From NCBI GenBank assembly GCA_054601695.1, contig BAAHQB010000316.1, positions 124,001-188,000 of the forward strand: a stretch of DNA of 64,000 bases, read 5' to 3'. The stretch is from Amorphochlora amoebiformis (taxonomy: Eukaryota; Cercozoa; Chlorarachniophyceae). Position numbers and translations under genes: made by a program. A model generated the notes under the pieces. The model ran no database searches. It saw only the letters and a program-made list of their open reading frames with translations, and was not told the DNA's origin. Positions 1 through 36,225 of this stretch are shown here, piece after piece. Every line of letters begins with the position of its first letter. The stretch's first letter is position 1.

Positions 1-245
1 CTCTCTTCTGTCTCTCTTTCTCTCTTCTGTCTCTCTTTCTCTCTTCTGTCTCTCTTTCTCTCTTTCTCTCTCTCTTTCTCTCTTTCTCTCTCTCTCTACT
101 CTCTTCTCTCTTTTTTTCTCTCTTCTCTCTCTCTTTCTCTCTTCTCTCTCTCTTTCTCTCTTCTATCGTCCTCTTGCCCATTCTCTCCTTTTCCGCTCTT
201 ATATCTTCTTCACCCCCCCCTTCTCTCTTCTCCCTTTATCTCTCC

Positions 246-280
<35 letters not shown>

Positions 281-457
281 CATATATATATGTATACATT
301 TACATATTTTTTTATCATATATATGTATATATATATATACATATTTATACACATACATTTCAATATTATATATGTAAATATATATATGCATATACACATG
401 TGTGTGTTTATGTATGTATATATATATATATATTTATATATATACACATATACATAG

Positions 458-500
458 ACTGGTATGGAAAACGTGCACGCGGAGACATATAGCCTTCTCA
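458..500 (+). repeat. Upstream 5'-half copy of the R2 MENVH exon
   Basis: The sequence repeats the first part of exon 649-708 with the same TAG/CAG-type acceptor in front. It then runs into TA repeat with no donor. It has an internal stop and point differences, so it is probably a non-functional duplicate in the intron. Confidence 0.75.
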
Positions 501-503
501 TAT

Positions 504-543
<40 letters not shown>

Positions 544-571
544 TTATTGATATACATATATTTACATATAT

Positions 572-9506
<8,935 letters not shown>

Positions 9507-9705
9507 GCAATTTTACTCAAGTTCAACCACCAGAGAAGAAATAATACGTCAAATACAGTATTAGAGGTCTCGAGCTCATCAGTCTGCATCTCTTAAGCTA
9601 TCTACCTACTACTTCACCTCCGAGCCACGTGGCGAATAATATGTCTCGCATGCCGAGACAGCCAGTCATGATCGCTTGTCAGATAAGATATATATAATAT
9701 ATATG

Positions 9706-9738
<33 letters not shown>

Positions 9739-10549
9739 TTATAGTTTATTTATTTAGTTCGCAGCGCTGAAATTAATTAAAATTATCACGTTCGGATGAA
9801 TTATTCATCTTATCATGATCTAGTATATGTATATACATATATGTGTATATATATATCTGATATATATATATATATATATGGCATATATATATAATATATG
9901 TGTATATATATATATCTGGTATATATATATATATATATATTCCTACTAATATGACGTGTATGCCACAATGATGAATCATTGATAATCATCTCTGGCCTCT
10001 CTTAGTAATGCATGTGAGAATCTGACTCACGTCACAGTCAAATGACTCCTAGTAGTTCATGAATGCGTACACTGCGGTTATGCCTAAATCGATCCGAAGC
10101 TATTACTATTATAACTTAGTATATTTGTGCTACTATGAGATATCCTTGCTTAGGCTCGTAAACCATAATTATGATTACAAATTTGGCGCAGTAATTCACT
10201 GGATTCGTTCACCGAGCTAGGATGCGGCACCCAGGCGCTGCGTTCTGATACTTATGTATCTCGACGGTCTCCATTTTAGCACATTTCGAAATCTAAGGAA
10301 TGTACATACACACACAGAGAGAGAAATATACTATATATATATTAATAAATATATAAAATGTATTCAGAAGGATACACATACATATGAATGGATACTAGTA
10401 TACACATGATCACACTATATCATATATACATATATATGTATATGTGAGTATATATATATATTTATATATATATGTATGTATATATATTCGTACATATATA
10501 TATATATATCAATTATGATAGCTGTTAACCCATGTGGCAGTGTAATCAC

Positions 10550-10592
<43 letters not shown>

Positions 10593-10658
10593 CTACCTAC
10601 GGTAGAGTCTTCGGGTCCAAGGCTCTGTTGCCTGTTCGAGCTGATATGTGTTATATAT

Positions 10659-10695
<37 letters not shown>

Positions 10696-10724
10696 TATCA
10701 GTATATATATACATATGTAGTCAT

Positions 10725-10773
<49 letters not shown>

Positions 10774-10821
10774 ATGTATATAATTTGATTGTTCGAGTAC
10801 TTAGATGTTATATATTATATA

Positions 10822-10870
<49 letters not shown>

Positions 10871-10899
10871 CACATTTTTAACATCTTAAAAAGATTTGC

Positions 10900-10933
<34 letters not shown>

Positions 10934-10980
10934 TAATATATATACATATAAAATACACATTTTTAACATCTTACAAAGGT
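9507..10980. other. Convergent intergenic region, no gene seen
   Basis: This lies between the stops of the plus-strand R2 gene and the minus-strand coiled-coil gene. About 9510-9680 and 9950-10310 are ordinary mixed sequence, and the rest is TA repeat. On the minus strand, about 10589-10640 has an AG acceptor, an open frame and a GTAGTT donor, so it could be an alternative last exon of the coiled-coil gene. The block at 10862-10900 duplicates about 10945-10980. Confidence 0.5.
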
Positions 10981-11167
10981 TTACTTGTTTCTAAATATCT
11001 GTATATTTGGACATATATATTTATATACATGTGCACATATAAGCGTATAATATATACATATACATTTATATATTTAAATATAATATAGATATAAATATGC
11101 ACATATCCACAATTAATGTACATATATATATATACATATATTGTATCTATCATAAATATGTGTATAG

Positions 11168-11200
<33 letters not shown>

Positions 11201-11523
11201 AAATATATATATATATATATGTTTATAATATACATGTATGTGTATGTATCTATGTATATATATGTATATGTATAATATATATGTGTATATATATGTGTGT
11301 GTTATGTGTATGTGTATATGTGTGTATATGTATATATATATAATATATACATACATATGTGTGCATACATATGTATGTGTATGTGTAACCGCTAGTTCCA
11401 GTCGCTTGGTGTCAGTTTTGTGTTGGGATTCTATTGCGTTCAGTCTATATATATGTAAATATATATTTACCTATATATATTACATGGGTATGCATACACA
11501 CACATATATATATATATGTATAT

Positions 11524-11610
<87 letters not shown>

Positions 11611-11787
11611 TATTATACATATACACACGCACACACACACACGCACACACACACACACATTTGTATATGTGTATATAATATATATATATATATGTATAAT
11701 ATAGTTATACAGGTCTTAATATTCGTTAATACATGTGTGCATGTATAGTGTATATGGTATCACTGTATATCTTAACATGTCTATAAT

Positions 11788-11832
<45 letters not shown>

Positions 11833-11929
11833 CATATAAGCACGTAATATATATACATATATGTAACCCCAATATTAAGATATACATTGCTACCATATAT
11901 AATATTCATGCATATATATAATAAACATA

Positions 11930-11971
<42 letters not shown>

Positions 11972-12063
11972 TATGTTTATTACACATATGCATGAATAAT
12001 ATATATGGTAATGTATGTCTTAATGTTTGACACACACACATGTATATATATATATATATATAT

Positions 12064-12140
<77 letters not shown>

Positions 12141-12414
12141 GAAGATACATTTGTTTCCACATCTCATTCCGAGACATGTCTTCAATTTCATATACTTCCT
12201 ACATACATATGCATATATATATATTATATATATATATATACATATAATATAAGTGTACATATACACACATATTAGTTTATATATATAATTGTATATATAC
12301 GTATACATATATTTATACATATATAGATATATATATATGTATACATAATATAAATATATACATATACATATATATATATATATAATATATATATATATGT
12401 GTGTATATATGTAT

Positions 12415-12449
<35 letters not shown>

Positions 12450-12543
12450 TTAGATATATAGTATATAAAGGTCTGTCTCACTTCCATTTGATTCCTATAT
12501 ATATATATGTATATATATGTATATATGTATATATATATTATGC

Positions 12544-12576
<33 letters not shown>

Positions 12577-12616
12577 CATATATATATGAGTATACATATA
12601 CATAAATTTGTTCAAG

Positions 12617-12700
<84 letters not shown>

Positions 12701-12770
12701 CATAGAGTATTATATATAGGTCTGTCCGCATGTCTTGCTTTTATTCGATTCTATATAAAAACTATCATAT

Positions 12771-12814
<44 letters not shown>

Positions 12815-12886
12815 CTATTTTTTTACTAATATGTAATAATATATATATATATGTATATATGTATATCTATTTTTTTACTAATATGT

Positions 12887-12922
<36 letters not shown>

Positions 12923-13184
12923 GTATCCATATAGTCCTTGTACCATATTTATACACAATAGAGATGCGAATATATGTGTACACACATATATATATATTTA
13001 TATATATATATATATATATATTATATATGTATATATATATATATATATGTATATACATATGAACATTTGTGTTTATTATATGTATCTATTATATGTCCAT
13101 ATAAATTTACATGTATATATTCTTATATGTATTTATATATATATATATATATATGTATATTATGTATACATATATACATATATA

Positions 13185-13230
<46 letters not shown>

Positions 13231-13266
13231 CCCACACTCATACATACACATATAGGTATTTATATG

Positions 13267-13298
<32 letters not shown>

Positions 13299-14085
13299 GG
13301 CTTCGGCAGGTTTGAGTTAGGGTTAGGGTTAGGATGAGATTATTTAGCAGGTTAGGGTTAGGGTTAGGGTTAGGGTTAGGGTTAGGGTTGGGGTTAGGGT
13401 TAGGGTTAGGGTTAGAATGTAGATGGACGAGAGAATGTAGTAAAAAGTGTTATATATTTGTACACGTAAATGTTATGTATACATATATGATATATATGCA
13501 TAAAATATATTTTATATTCATTTTTATTTATTTTTTTTAATTTATGTATATATATATATATGTATATAAATATGTATAAATATCTCTATAACCCTATCAA
13601 CAAATGCCGTTATCCCTCACAAAAACCGGAAAATTGGAAAAATAAACGCGCTTTTTAAACCTCTTTTTGTGTGTTTATTTCGGCCTCTTGCATGAGCGTT
13701 GTCAGCTGATAGGGTTAGGGTTAGGGTTAGGGTTAGGGTTAGTGTAAATTTTGTGGTATGTATGATGTAAGTATATATTACATATGTATATGGTATTAAC
13801 TATATATATATATATATGTATAACATATATATATACTATATACATATATACATATATATATATATATTATATATAAATAAATATATATGTATATTATCCA
13901 CGTATACGTACATCAATACATAACAAATATTTCCACTCAAATGTACATATAAATATGTATAAATTACCATATTTCGTAGCTTTTCTACAGAGTCTTCAAA
14001 CACATAATATATATATATATATATATATATAAATATGTATAAATTACCATATTTCGTAGCTTTTCTACAGAGTCTTCAAACACAT

Positions 14086-14117
<32 letters not shown>

Positions 14118-14165
14118 TGTATAAATTACCATATTTCGTAGCTTTTCTACAGAGTCTTCAAACAC

Positions 14166-14219
<54 letters not shown>

Positions 14220-14275
14220 TGTATAAATTACCATGTTTCGTAGCTTTTCTACAGAGTCTTCAAACACATAATATG

Positions 14276-14321
<46 letters not shown>

Positions 14322-14457
14322 TGTATAAATTACCATATTTCGTAGCTTTTCTACAGAGTCTTCAAACACATAATATGTGTATATGTGTATATATGTGTGT
14401 ATAAACATGTATAAATTACCATATTTCGTAGCTTTTCTACAGAGTCTTCAAACACAT

Positions 14458-14509
<52 letters not shown>

Positions 14510-14565
14510 TGTATAAATTACCATATTTCGTAGCTTTTCTACAGAGTCTTCAAACACATAATATG

Positions 14566-14619
<54 letters not shown>

Positions 14620-14673
14620 TGTATAAATTACCATATTTCGTAGCTTTTCTACAGAGTCTTCAAACACATAATA

Positions 14674-14712
<39 letters not shown>

Positions 14713-14982
14713 ACATATAAACATGTATAAATTACCATATTTCGTAGCTTTTCTACAGAGTCTTCAAACACATTCATCCTCTCTTCCATCGCCTTTTTTT
14801 TAACGCCCGAAAAAATATCACCAAAATATTTATCACATTAAATCGTGTCTTGCCTCTTGGTATATACATATACCTGTACATGTATATATATATGTATATA
14901 TAAATATATATGTATATTATCCACATATGCGTACATCAATACATAACAAATATTTCCACTCAAATATACAGATATCTAATAC

Positions 14983-15028
<46 letters not shown>

Positions 15029-15451
15029 CATATGTACCGTCCACTTGGCTATCTCTCTTTCTCTTATCTCCTTTCTCTCTTTGTCTCTCTTCTCTCTCTT
15101 TTTTCTTTTTATCTCTCTTTTCTCTCAATCTCTCTCTCTCTTTTCTCTCTCTCTCTCTTCTCTCTCTCTCTCTTCTCTCTCTCTCTCTTTTCTTTTTATC
15201 TCTCCTTTTCTCTATCTCTCTCTTCTCTCTCTCTCTCTTTTCTTTTCATCTCTCTTTTCTCTCAATCTCTCTCTCTCTCTTTTCTCTCTCTCTTTCTTCT
15301 CTCTCTCTCTCTCTTTTCTTTTTATCTCTCCCTCTTTCTAACACGATTTTCCTCTATGTTCGTATCTCTTCTCTCTCTTTCAATCTCTTCTCTCTCTTGC
15401 TCACCCCCTCTCTGTGTGTCTTGTCTGTCTGTATGTCTCTCTCTCTCTTTC

Positions 15452-15482
<31 letters not shown>

Positions 15483-15515
15483 CTTTCTCTCTCTCTCTTT
15501 TTCTCTCTCTTTCTC

Positions 15516-15546
<31 letters not shown>

Positions 15547-15593
15547 CTCTCTTTCTCTCTCTCTCTTTTTCTCTCTCTTTCTCTCTCTCCCTT

Positions 15594-15643
<50 letters not shown>

Positions 15644-15856
15644 CCTTCCTCTCCCCCGTCCCTTCTGTCTCTGTTTCCATATATATAATATATATATATA
15701 TACATATATAACATATATATATATATATATATGTATAACTATCTATATTCATACATATGCATATATATATATATATATATGTATATTTGTATTCATAGGG
15801 GTTTTAGTTTTCATATATATATATATATATATGTAATATATTATATATATATATAT

Positions 15857-15918
<62 letters not shown>

Positions 15919-16021
15919 ATGCATTACATAGGAGACCTGTGAAGAAAGAACTAGTTTTTCTGAGAGCGTTCTCAGATCCCTGCGGGTCTCCAATCTTTGC
16001 TCATCAATGAGCTATTGATGG

Positions 16022-16076
<55 letters not shown>

Positions 16077-16254
16077 ATCTCAGATCTCTGCGGGTCTGTA
16101 ACCTTTGCTAGGGATGGTATATGTAAATTTATATATATATATATATATATATGTAAATATATTATGTAAATATATTGAGGGATCTCAGATACCTACGGGT
16201 CTGTAACCTTTGCTAGGTATGGTATATATATATATAATATATATATATATATAT

Positions 16255-16295
<41 letters not shown>

Positions 16296-16354
16296 TGAGG
16301 GTATCTCAGATCCCTACGGGTCTGTAACCTTGCTAGGTATGGTATATGTAAATT

Positions 16355-16388
<34 letters not shown>

Positions 16389-16627
16389 ATATATTGAGGG
16401 ATCTCAGATCCCTACGGGTCTGTAACCTTTGCTAGGTATATAATATTGATATATATATATATATGTGTATATATATTATATATTGAGGTTTCTCAGATCC
16501 CTACGGGTCTGTAACCTTTGCTCATCAATGAGCTTGGGATGGTATATGTAAACTTATATATATATATATTATGTATATATATATATATGTGTCTATTTTG
16601 TATTTGTATATGTAAAATATACCGGTG

Positions 16628-16678
<51 letters not shown>

Positions 16679-17270
16679 GATATATATACATACACACATA
16701 TAGAATATATTTTATTATATATGTAATATCTCGAATATATATCCATATAACAAACGAGTGTGCGTATTATTTCCACGAACCCTAACCCTAACCCTAACCC
16801 TAACCTAACCCTAACCCTAACCCTAACCCTAGCCCTAGCCCTAACCCTAACCCTAACCTGTCCGAGGTCACGACGAGATTTAGCGTCCCCGGAAGCATAC
16901 TCCCGACTGGTAGGGTTAGGGTTAGGGTTAGGGTTAGGGTTAGGGTTAGGGTTAGGGTTAGGGTTAGGGGTAGGGTTAGGGTTAGGGTTAGGGTTAGGAT
17001 GCGTTAGGATCAGATTATTCAGCATGTCTTAGTCCTAGGACCATTGACTCCACAGGGTGGGGCTATAGTGCTGTTTGGGATAACAGGTTAGGGTTAGGGT
17101 TAGGGTTAGGGTTAGGGTTATTAGGGTAAGGGTAAGGGTTAGGGTTAGGGATAGGGTTAGGGTCAGGGTTCGGGTTATAGCTATAATTAGGGTTAGGGTT
17201 AGGGTTAGGGTAAGGTCAGGGTTAGGCTAGGGTGTTAGGTTAGGGTTAGGGTTATGAGGGTGCATATATT

Positions 17271-17310
<40 letters not shown>

Positions 17311-17346
17311 GTATATGTATATATAAATATATGTACATATGGATAT

Positions 17347-17388
<42 letters not shown>

Positions 17389-17401
17389 TATATATACACA
17401 T

Positions 17402-17451
<50 letters not shown>

Positions 17452-17834
17452 CCTTTCACCGGACTGACTTGGTTAATTTTCTTTTGGAGGGATATGGTAA
17501 TACATATATATGTACATATATATATATATATATGTATATTTTACTATATGTACGTATAATATAATTACTATCCCTTGAGATGTACATATTATATTGTATA
17601 TATGTACGTAATATACTCTATATATGTACATATTAGATTATACATATTACATATATATATATATAGATATTTATATATATATATATATGTATATATAATA
17701 TATTACCTTTCACTCTGAACTTGATTAATTTTCTTCTCAAGGGATAGGGTTACATATATATGTACATATTATATATTATATATGTACATATTATACTCTA
17801 TATATGAACATACTAGATTATACATATTACATAT

Positions 17835-17867
<33 letters not shown>

Positions 17868-17998
17868 TATATATTACCTTTCACTTTGAACTTGATTAAT
17901 TTTCTTCTCAAGGGATAGGGTTACATATATATATACATATCATATTATATGTATGTACATATTATACTCTATATATGAACATATTAGATTTTTCATAT

Positions 17999-18038
<40 letters not shown>

Positions 18039-18160
18039 CCTTTCACTCTGAACTTGATTAATTTTCTTCTCAAGGGATAGGGTTACATATATATGTACAT
18101 ATTATATATTATATATGTACATATTGTACTCTATATATGAACATATTAGATTATACATAT

Positions 18161-18208
<48 letters not shown>

Positions 18209-18346
18209 ATATTACCTTTCACTCTGAACTTGATTAATTTTCTTCTCAAGGGATAGGGTTACACATATATGTACATATTATATATTATATATGTACATAT
18301 TATACTCTATATATGAACATATTAGATTATACATATTACATATATA

Positions 18347-18387
<41 letters not shown>

Positions 18388-18522
18388 GTGTATATATATG
18401 TGTATAATATTACCTTTCACTCTGAACTTGATTAATTTTCTTCTCAAGGGATAGGGTTACGTCTTCCATTTCATAGACCTATGTATATAAATTAAAGCTA
18501 TATTATATATATATATATATAC

Positions 18523-18568
<46 letters not shown>

Positions 18569-18642
18569 TATGTCTTCCATTTCATAGACCTATGTATATA
18601 AATTAAAGCTATATTATATATATATATATATATATGTATGAA

Positions 18643-18675
<33 letters not shown>

Positions 18676-18799
18676 GTATTATGCATGTGGATATTAGATA
18701 TATACACATATATATATATATAATATATATATATATATATAATACATATTACATATGTGTATATTAGATATATATATACATATATATATTAAATATGTG

Positions 18800-18837
<38 letters not shown>

Positions 18838-18904
18838 TTACTTTATTGGAAGTAGCAGTAAAGGCAGATATCGCTGTGGCTTGTGCGCTTGAGACTTTCT
18901 ATAT

Positions 18905-18937
<33 letters not shown>

Positions 18938-19037
18938 GTATGTATGATGTATATTACATATAATATAAATATCATATTTATAATATATATTATATACATG
19001 TATGTATATTGTATGTATATATATATGTATATATATG

Positions 19038-19073
<36 letters not shown>

Positions 19074-19133
19074 GTATGTTTAATGTATGTATAATATGTA
19101 TATATATATATATCATATGGATATATATGTGTA

Positions 19134-19175
<42 letters not shown>

Positions 19176-19231
19176 CATACCCTTAGATCGTCTATCCGCG
19201 CTTGCATTCTCTCTAATTCCTCTCTTATTTG

Positions 19232-19286
<55 letters not shown>

Positions 19287-19523
19287 TTGTATACACGTGT
19301 CATATGCAAAGAATTCACAAACCCAAGTGGTTTAGCATGACACAAATGTGCTGTATAGCGTACCATATACCGCAAACAGGAAACCACACTTCTAGTAAGC
19401 AAGAAGCTGCGACAATAACAAAATATGTACTATATATATATATATATATATTTTATAAGGTACATACAGCATGAATATACATGTATCTATGTGTAAATAG
19501 TATTTATGTATATATATATATGC

Positions 19524-19559
<36 letters not shown>

Positions 19560-19804
19560 TTGTATATAATGTATAAAAATAAATATACATATGCGCATAT
19601 GTGTTTTTATAAACACAAGTGTATATTAATATATACATACGTATGTACATATATATATATATATATACCATATATATATATATATATTAATGTGATGTAA
19701 ATAGGTACATCTAAACCTTTATACATAGAAGAATTACATTAACTAAAATATATTGGTACCTCAATCCCTTCCCCCCGCCTCACAACCTCAACCCCCTCGT
19801 CCAT
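10981..19804 (-). CDS. Predicted coiled-coil protein, ~191 aa, unknown function
   Basis: Eleven minus-strand exons join in phase: 19760-19804 (ATG), 19181-19231, 18842-18898, 18414-18478, 16858-16906, 15937-16011, 14736-14792, 13661-13705, 12140-12198, 11390-11444 and 10981-10998 (stop), 576 nt in total. The protein is rich in Glu, Lys, Arg and Leu with heptad-like stretches such as [50 protein letters not shown] and [19 protein letters not shown] recognise no family. The exon at 16858-16906 is flanked by telomere-type repeats on both sides. The first and last exons are the least certain; the middle ones are supported by phase and by their half-copies. Confidence 0.7.
12470..12760 (-). repeat. 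Two diverged upstream copies of the coiled-coil EVYEIED exon start
   Basis: On the minus strand both begin TAG|GAATC and share a purine-rich stretch ending GACAGACCT, resembling the first ~26 nt of exon 12140-12198. They are only loosely similar. Confidence 0.4.
13315..13420 (+). repeat. Interstitial telomere-type array, TTAGGG orientation
   Basis: About 14 TTAGGG units, interrupted near 13333 by AGGATGAGATTATTTAGCAGG, a fragment of the spacer that recurs in other arrays of this window. Confidence 0.92.
13709..13742 (+). repeat. Short TTAGGG array next to a minus-strand acceptor
   Basis: Read on the minus strand this is CCCTAA repeats ending CCCTATCAG, immediately before exon 13661-13705 of the coiled-coil gene. 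The repeat therefore supplies the pyrimidine-rich intron end. Confidence 0.85.
13961..14690 (-). repeat. Eight downstream 3'-half copies of the coiled-coil [12 protein letters not shown] exon
   Basis: Each copy repeats about 42 nt of the 3' end of exon 14736-14792 plus its GTAATT donor and ~20 nt of intron, almost without change. They lie on the 3' side of the exon in gene orientation. The start of the exon (AMEERM) is never copied. Confidence 0.95.
15050..15676 (+). repeat. Long (CT)n-rich microsatellite
   Basis: About 620 nt of CTCTCT/CTTTCT repeat. It lies in an intron of the minus-strand coiled-coil gene, where it reads as GA repeat. The Ser/Leu and Arg/Glu reading frames across it are artefacts. 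Confidence 0.95.
16075..16545 (-). repeat. Five upstream 5'-half copies of the coiled-coil [10 protein letters not shown] exon
   Basis: Copies near 16076, 16183, 16300, 16398 and 16489 contain the first part of exon 15937-16011 in minus orientation and lie on its 5' side. The second half ([11 protein letters not shown]) occurs only in the full exon. Confidence 0.88.
16777..17260. repeat. Inverted telomere-type arrays around an exon and a spacer
   Basis: CCCTAA units fill 16777-16857 and TTAGGG units fill 16911-17000, with the coiled-coil exon 16858-16906 exactly between them. A spacer of ~80 bp (17005-17085, GATCAGATTATTCAGCATG and onward) follows, then degenerate TTAGGG repeat to 17260. In gene sense (minus) the exon is preceded by CCCTAA ending CCCTACCAG and followed by the donor GTTAGG. 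Confidence 0.9.
17448..18595 (-). repeat. Half-copies on both sides of the coiled-coil [10 protein letters not shown] exon
   Basis: Five copies of the exon's 3' half plus GTAATA-type donor (near 17450, 17704, 17875, 18035 and 18210) lie downstream in minus orientation. One copy of the 5' half with its flanking intron (18560-18615) lies upstream. The full exon is 18414-18478. Confidence 0.92.
19290..19425 (-). repeat. Dispersed repeat B, copy 1
   Basis: On the minus strand it reads GAAGTGTGGTTTCCTGTTTG, then a GCACATTTGTG..TGCTAAACCAC..GGGTTTGTGAATT motif. The same order occurs at about 53800-53965 (plus) and in part at 43096-43165 (minus). It may be a short retroposon. It lies in the first intron of the coiled-coil gene. 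Confidence 0.65.
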
Positions 19805-20309
19805 CGCATACAAACCCCTCCGAAGCACCCCCCCTTGCCGCAATTTTACCAAATTTCCAGGAAAATTTCTCGAATTTCTCGGTTTGTTATGGGTCGGCAT
19901 ACGACTCCTCGAACCCAACCCTGATCCTCTGTTTTGAAGCGTTATATCTCCCCCCCTGGCCAATCCCTGCCCCTGACACGAGGCTGGCTGGCCGAAAAAT
20001 ATAAATATTATTGCCATTTGCGAGATTAATGCGCATGAAAGCTTCCTAGGACCCCATAGAGGCTCCATAAGAGCAGCCCTGCGTAGCCGGTGGGTGGCCA
20101 TTTTGGATTTTGGGCCGGTCGAGCCGAAGAATTGGAGAAAAGAAGTTTTTTTCGGGAATTTGAACATGGCGGTGAGTCACGAGGTATATTGCGCTTTGTC
20201 ACACAAAGGAAGATAACTTAGGGATATGTAACGCTCATATAGGCTACATGTCGGAATGTCACGCAGACTTCTTGTGACACACCTGAGTGACACAGTTGCG
20301 GAAGATAAG
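19805..20309. promoter_or_regulatory. Probable shared divergent promoter island
   Basis: This is about 505 bp between the start codons of the minus-strand coiled-coil gene and the plus-strand PDZ-like gene. It has balanced base composition and no TA array, unlike its surroundings. It includes AACATGGCG|GTGAGT near 20166, which could be a short upstream frame or a 5'-UTR splice donor. No TATA box was confidently seen. A 142-codon minus frame covers it but has no recognisable content. Confidence 0.5.
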
Positions 20310-34952
<14,643 letters not shown>

Positions 34953-35685
34953 ACTGTATACTAGCTCAGGGATGAAATGGTCAAGATGAATGAGACCGGA
35001 TGTTATATTCTTGTAACTTAGTCTAGTAGTGATACGATAATAAGTAGATGAACAATCTCTACTAATTTAAATAGAATATTGTGATACAACAAAATGTGAA
35101 CATAGTGAATGTCTTGTCTCATACGTGTGTGTGAAAAAAAATTGGATATATACTAGATATATTTAGTAGGTATATATATATATATATCTAGATATATACA
35201 ATATACAATTATTTTTATTTATATATAAGATATATATATCTCTAAATATATTTATGTAAAAATTTATATCTAGTATATATATATATATATCTAGATACAC
35301 ATATATCCATATATACACACATATATACATATATATATGTATACCCTAGATATCTAGATATATATTTACATAATTTGCGCGTGTGCTACGCATACACATA
35401 TACTAGTACTACCAGTACTAGTCTCTAATTGATCCGTTAGTTTACTTTTAATCTAGAAATTGTACGTCTATGTACATACTTGTCTTACTTGAAATCTATG
35501 AACATTATGAATTCTATACTTAAATTATTATTAATTTAAATACTCTTTTAGGCTGCTGATAATTACAACTCATGATCAAAGTCAGGCATACAGAGCGGGT
35601 AATTCAATATACAATATTGAATACGCGCTCAATATATATGCCCCCAGCGGGCAGCCTCGCTGCGTTGATGTACAGACTATGAGGT
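34953..35685. other. Convergent intergenic region, no gene seen
   Basis: AT-rich but mostly non-repetitive sequence lies between the stop of the plus-strand PDZ-like gene and the minus-strand protease stop. CTAGATATAT words recur at 35130-35360. It probably holds both 3' UTRs. Confidence 0.5.
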
Positions 35686-36019
35686 TTAGGCAGCAGTGGC
35701 GAATCCGACTTGCTCGTTGTCGAAGTCGAAGACAGTGTAGTAAGCGCCCATGAAGACGTCCCCGAGAATCCAGAGTGGTCCGGCGGGAACATCGATACCC
35801 ATGAAACCTGAGATGCACTCAGTCTGTCCACCAGCAGAAACCTGGAGAATGTACTGCTCGGGAGTAAGAGTGAATTTCTTGCCAGCGAGGGTGATATCGA
35901 CGTTGGGCATGGAGGAGAGCTTGTTGCAGTCGACGGTGGCTTCGCCGGTGGACGCGGGGAGAGCTTTGCAAACCTGTAAAAAAGAGGGAATGTTGGAAAA
36001 CAGTATTGGTCATATCATT

Positions 36020-36079
<60 letters not shown>

Positions 36080-36170
36080 GTACTTTGTTAAATATCAGGG
36101 CGATTCCAGGTCTTTGTTGCCTTAAAGTGTGCAGGTTATATCAAATACAAACATACATACAAATATGATG

Positions 36171-36225
<55 letters not shown>

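Noticed and set aside
13961-14720. CRISPR array (regular repeats with spacers)
   Set aside because: The repeats are exon ends, the spacers are all TA repeat, and the genome is eukaryotic.
16777-17260. A true chromosome end or telomere
   Set aside because: Arrays occur in both orientations, are interrupted, are flanked by genes on both sides, and recur in many introns; they are interstitial.
19739-20167. 142-codon minus-strand frame
   Set aside because: It spans the divergent promoter island, has no recognisable motif and odd Gly/Arg/Pro composition. Only its last 15 codons before a GTACCA donor are used in the coiled-coil gene model.
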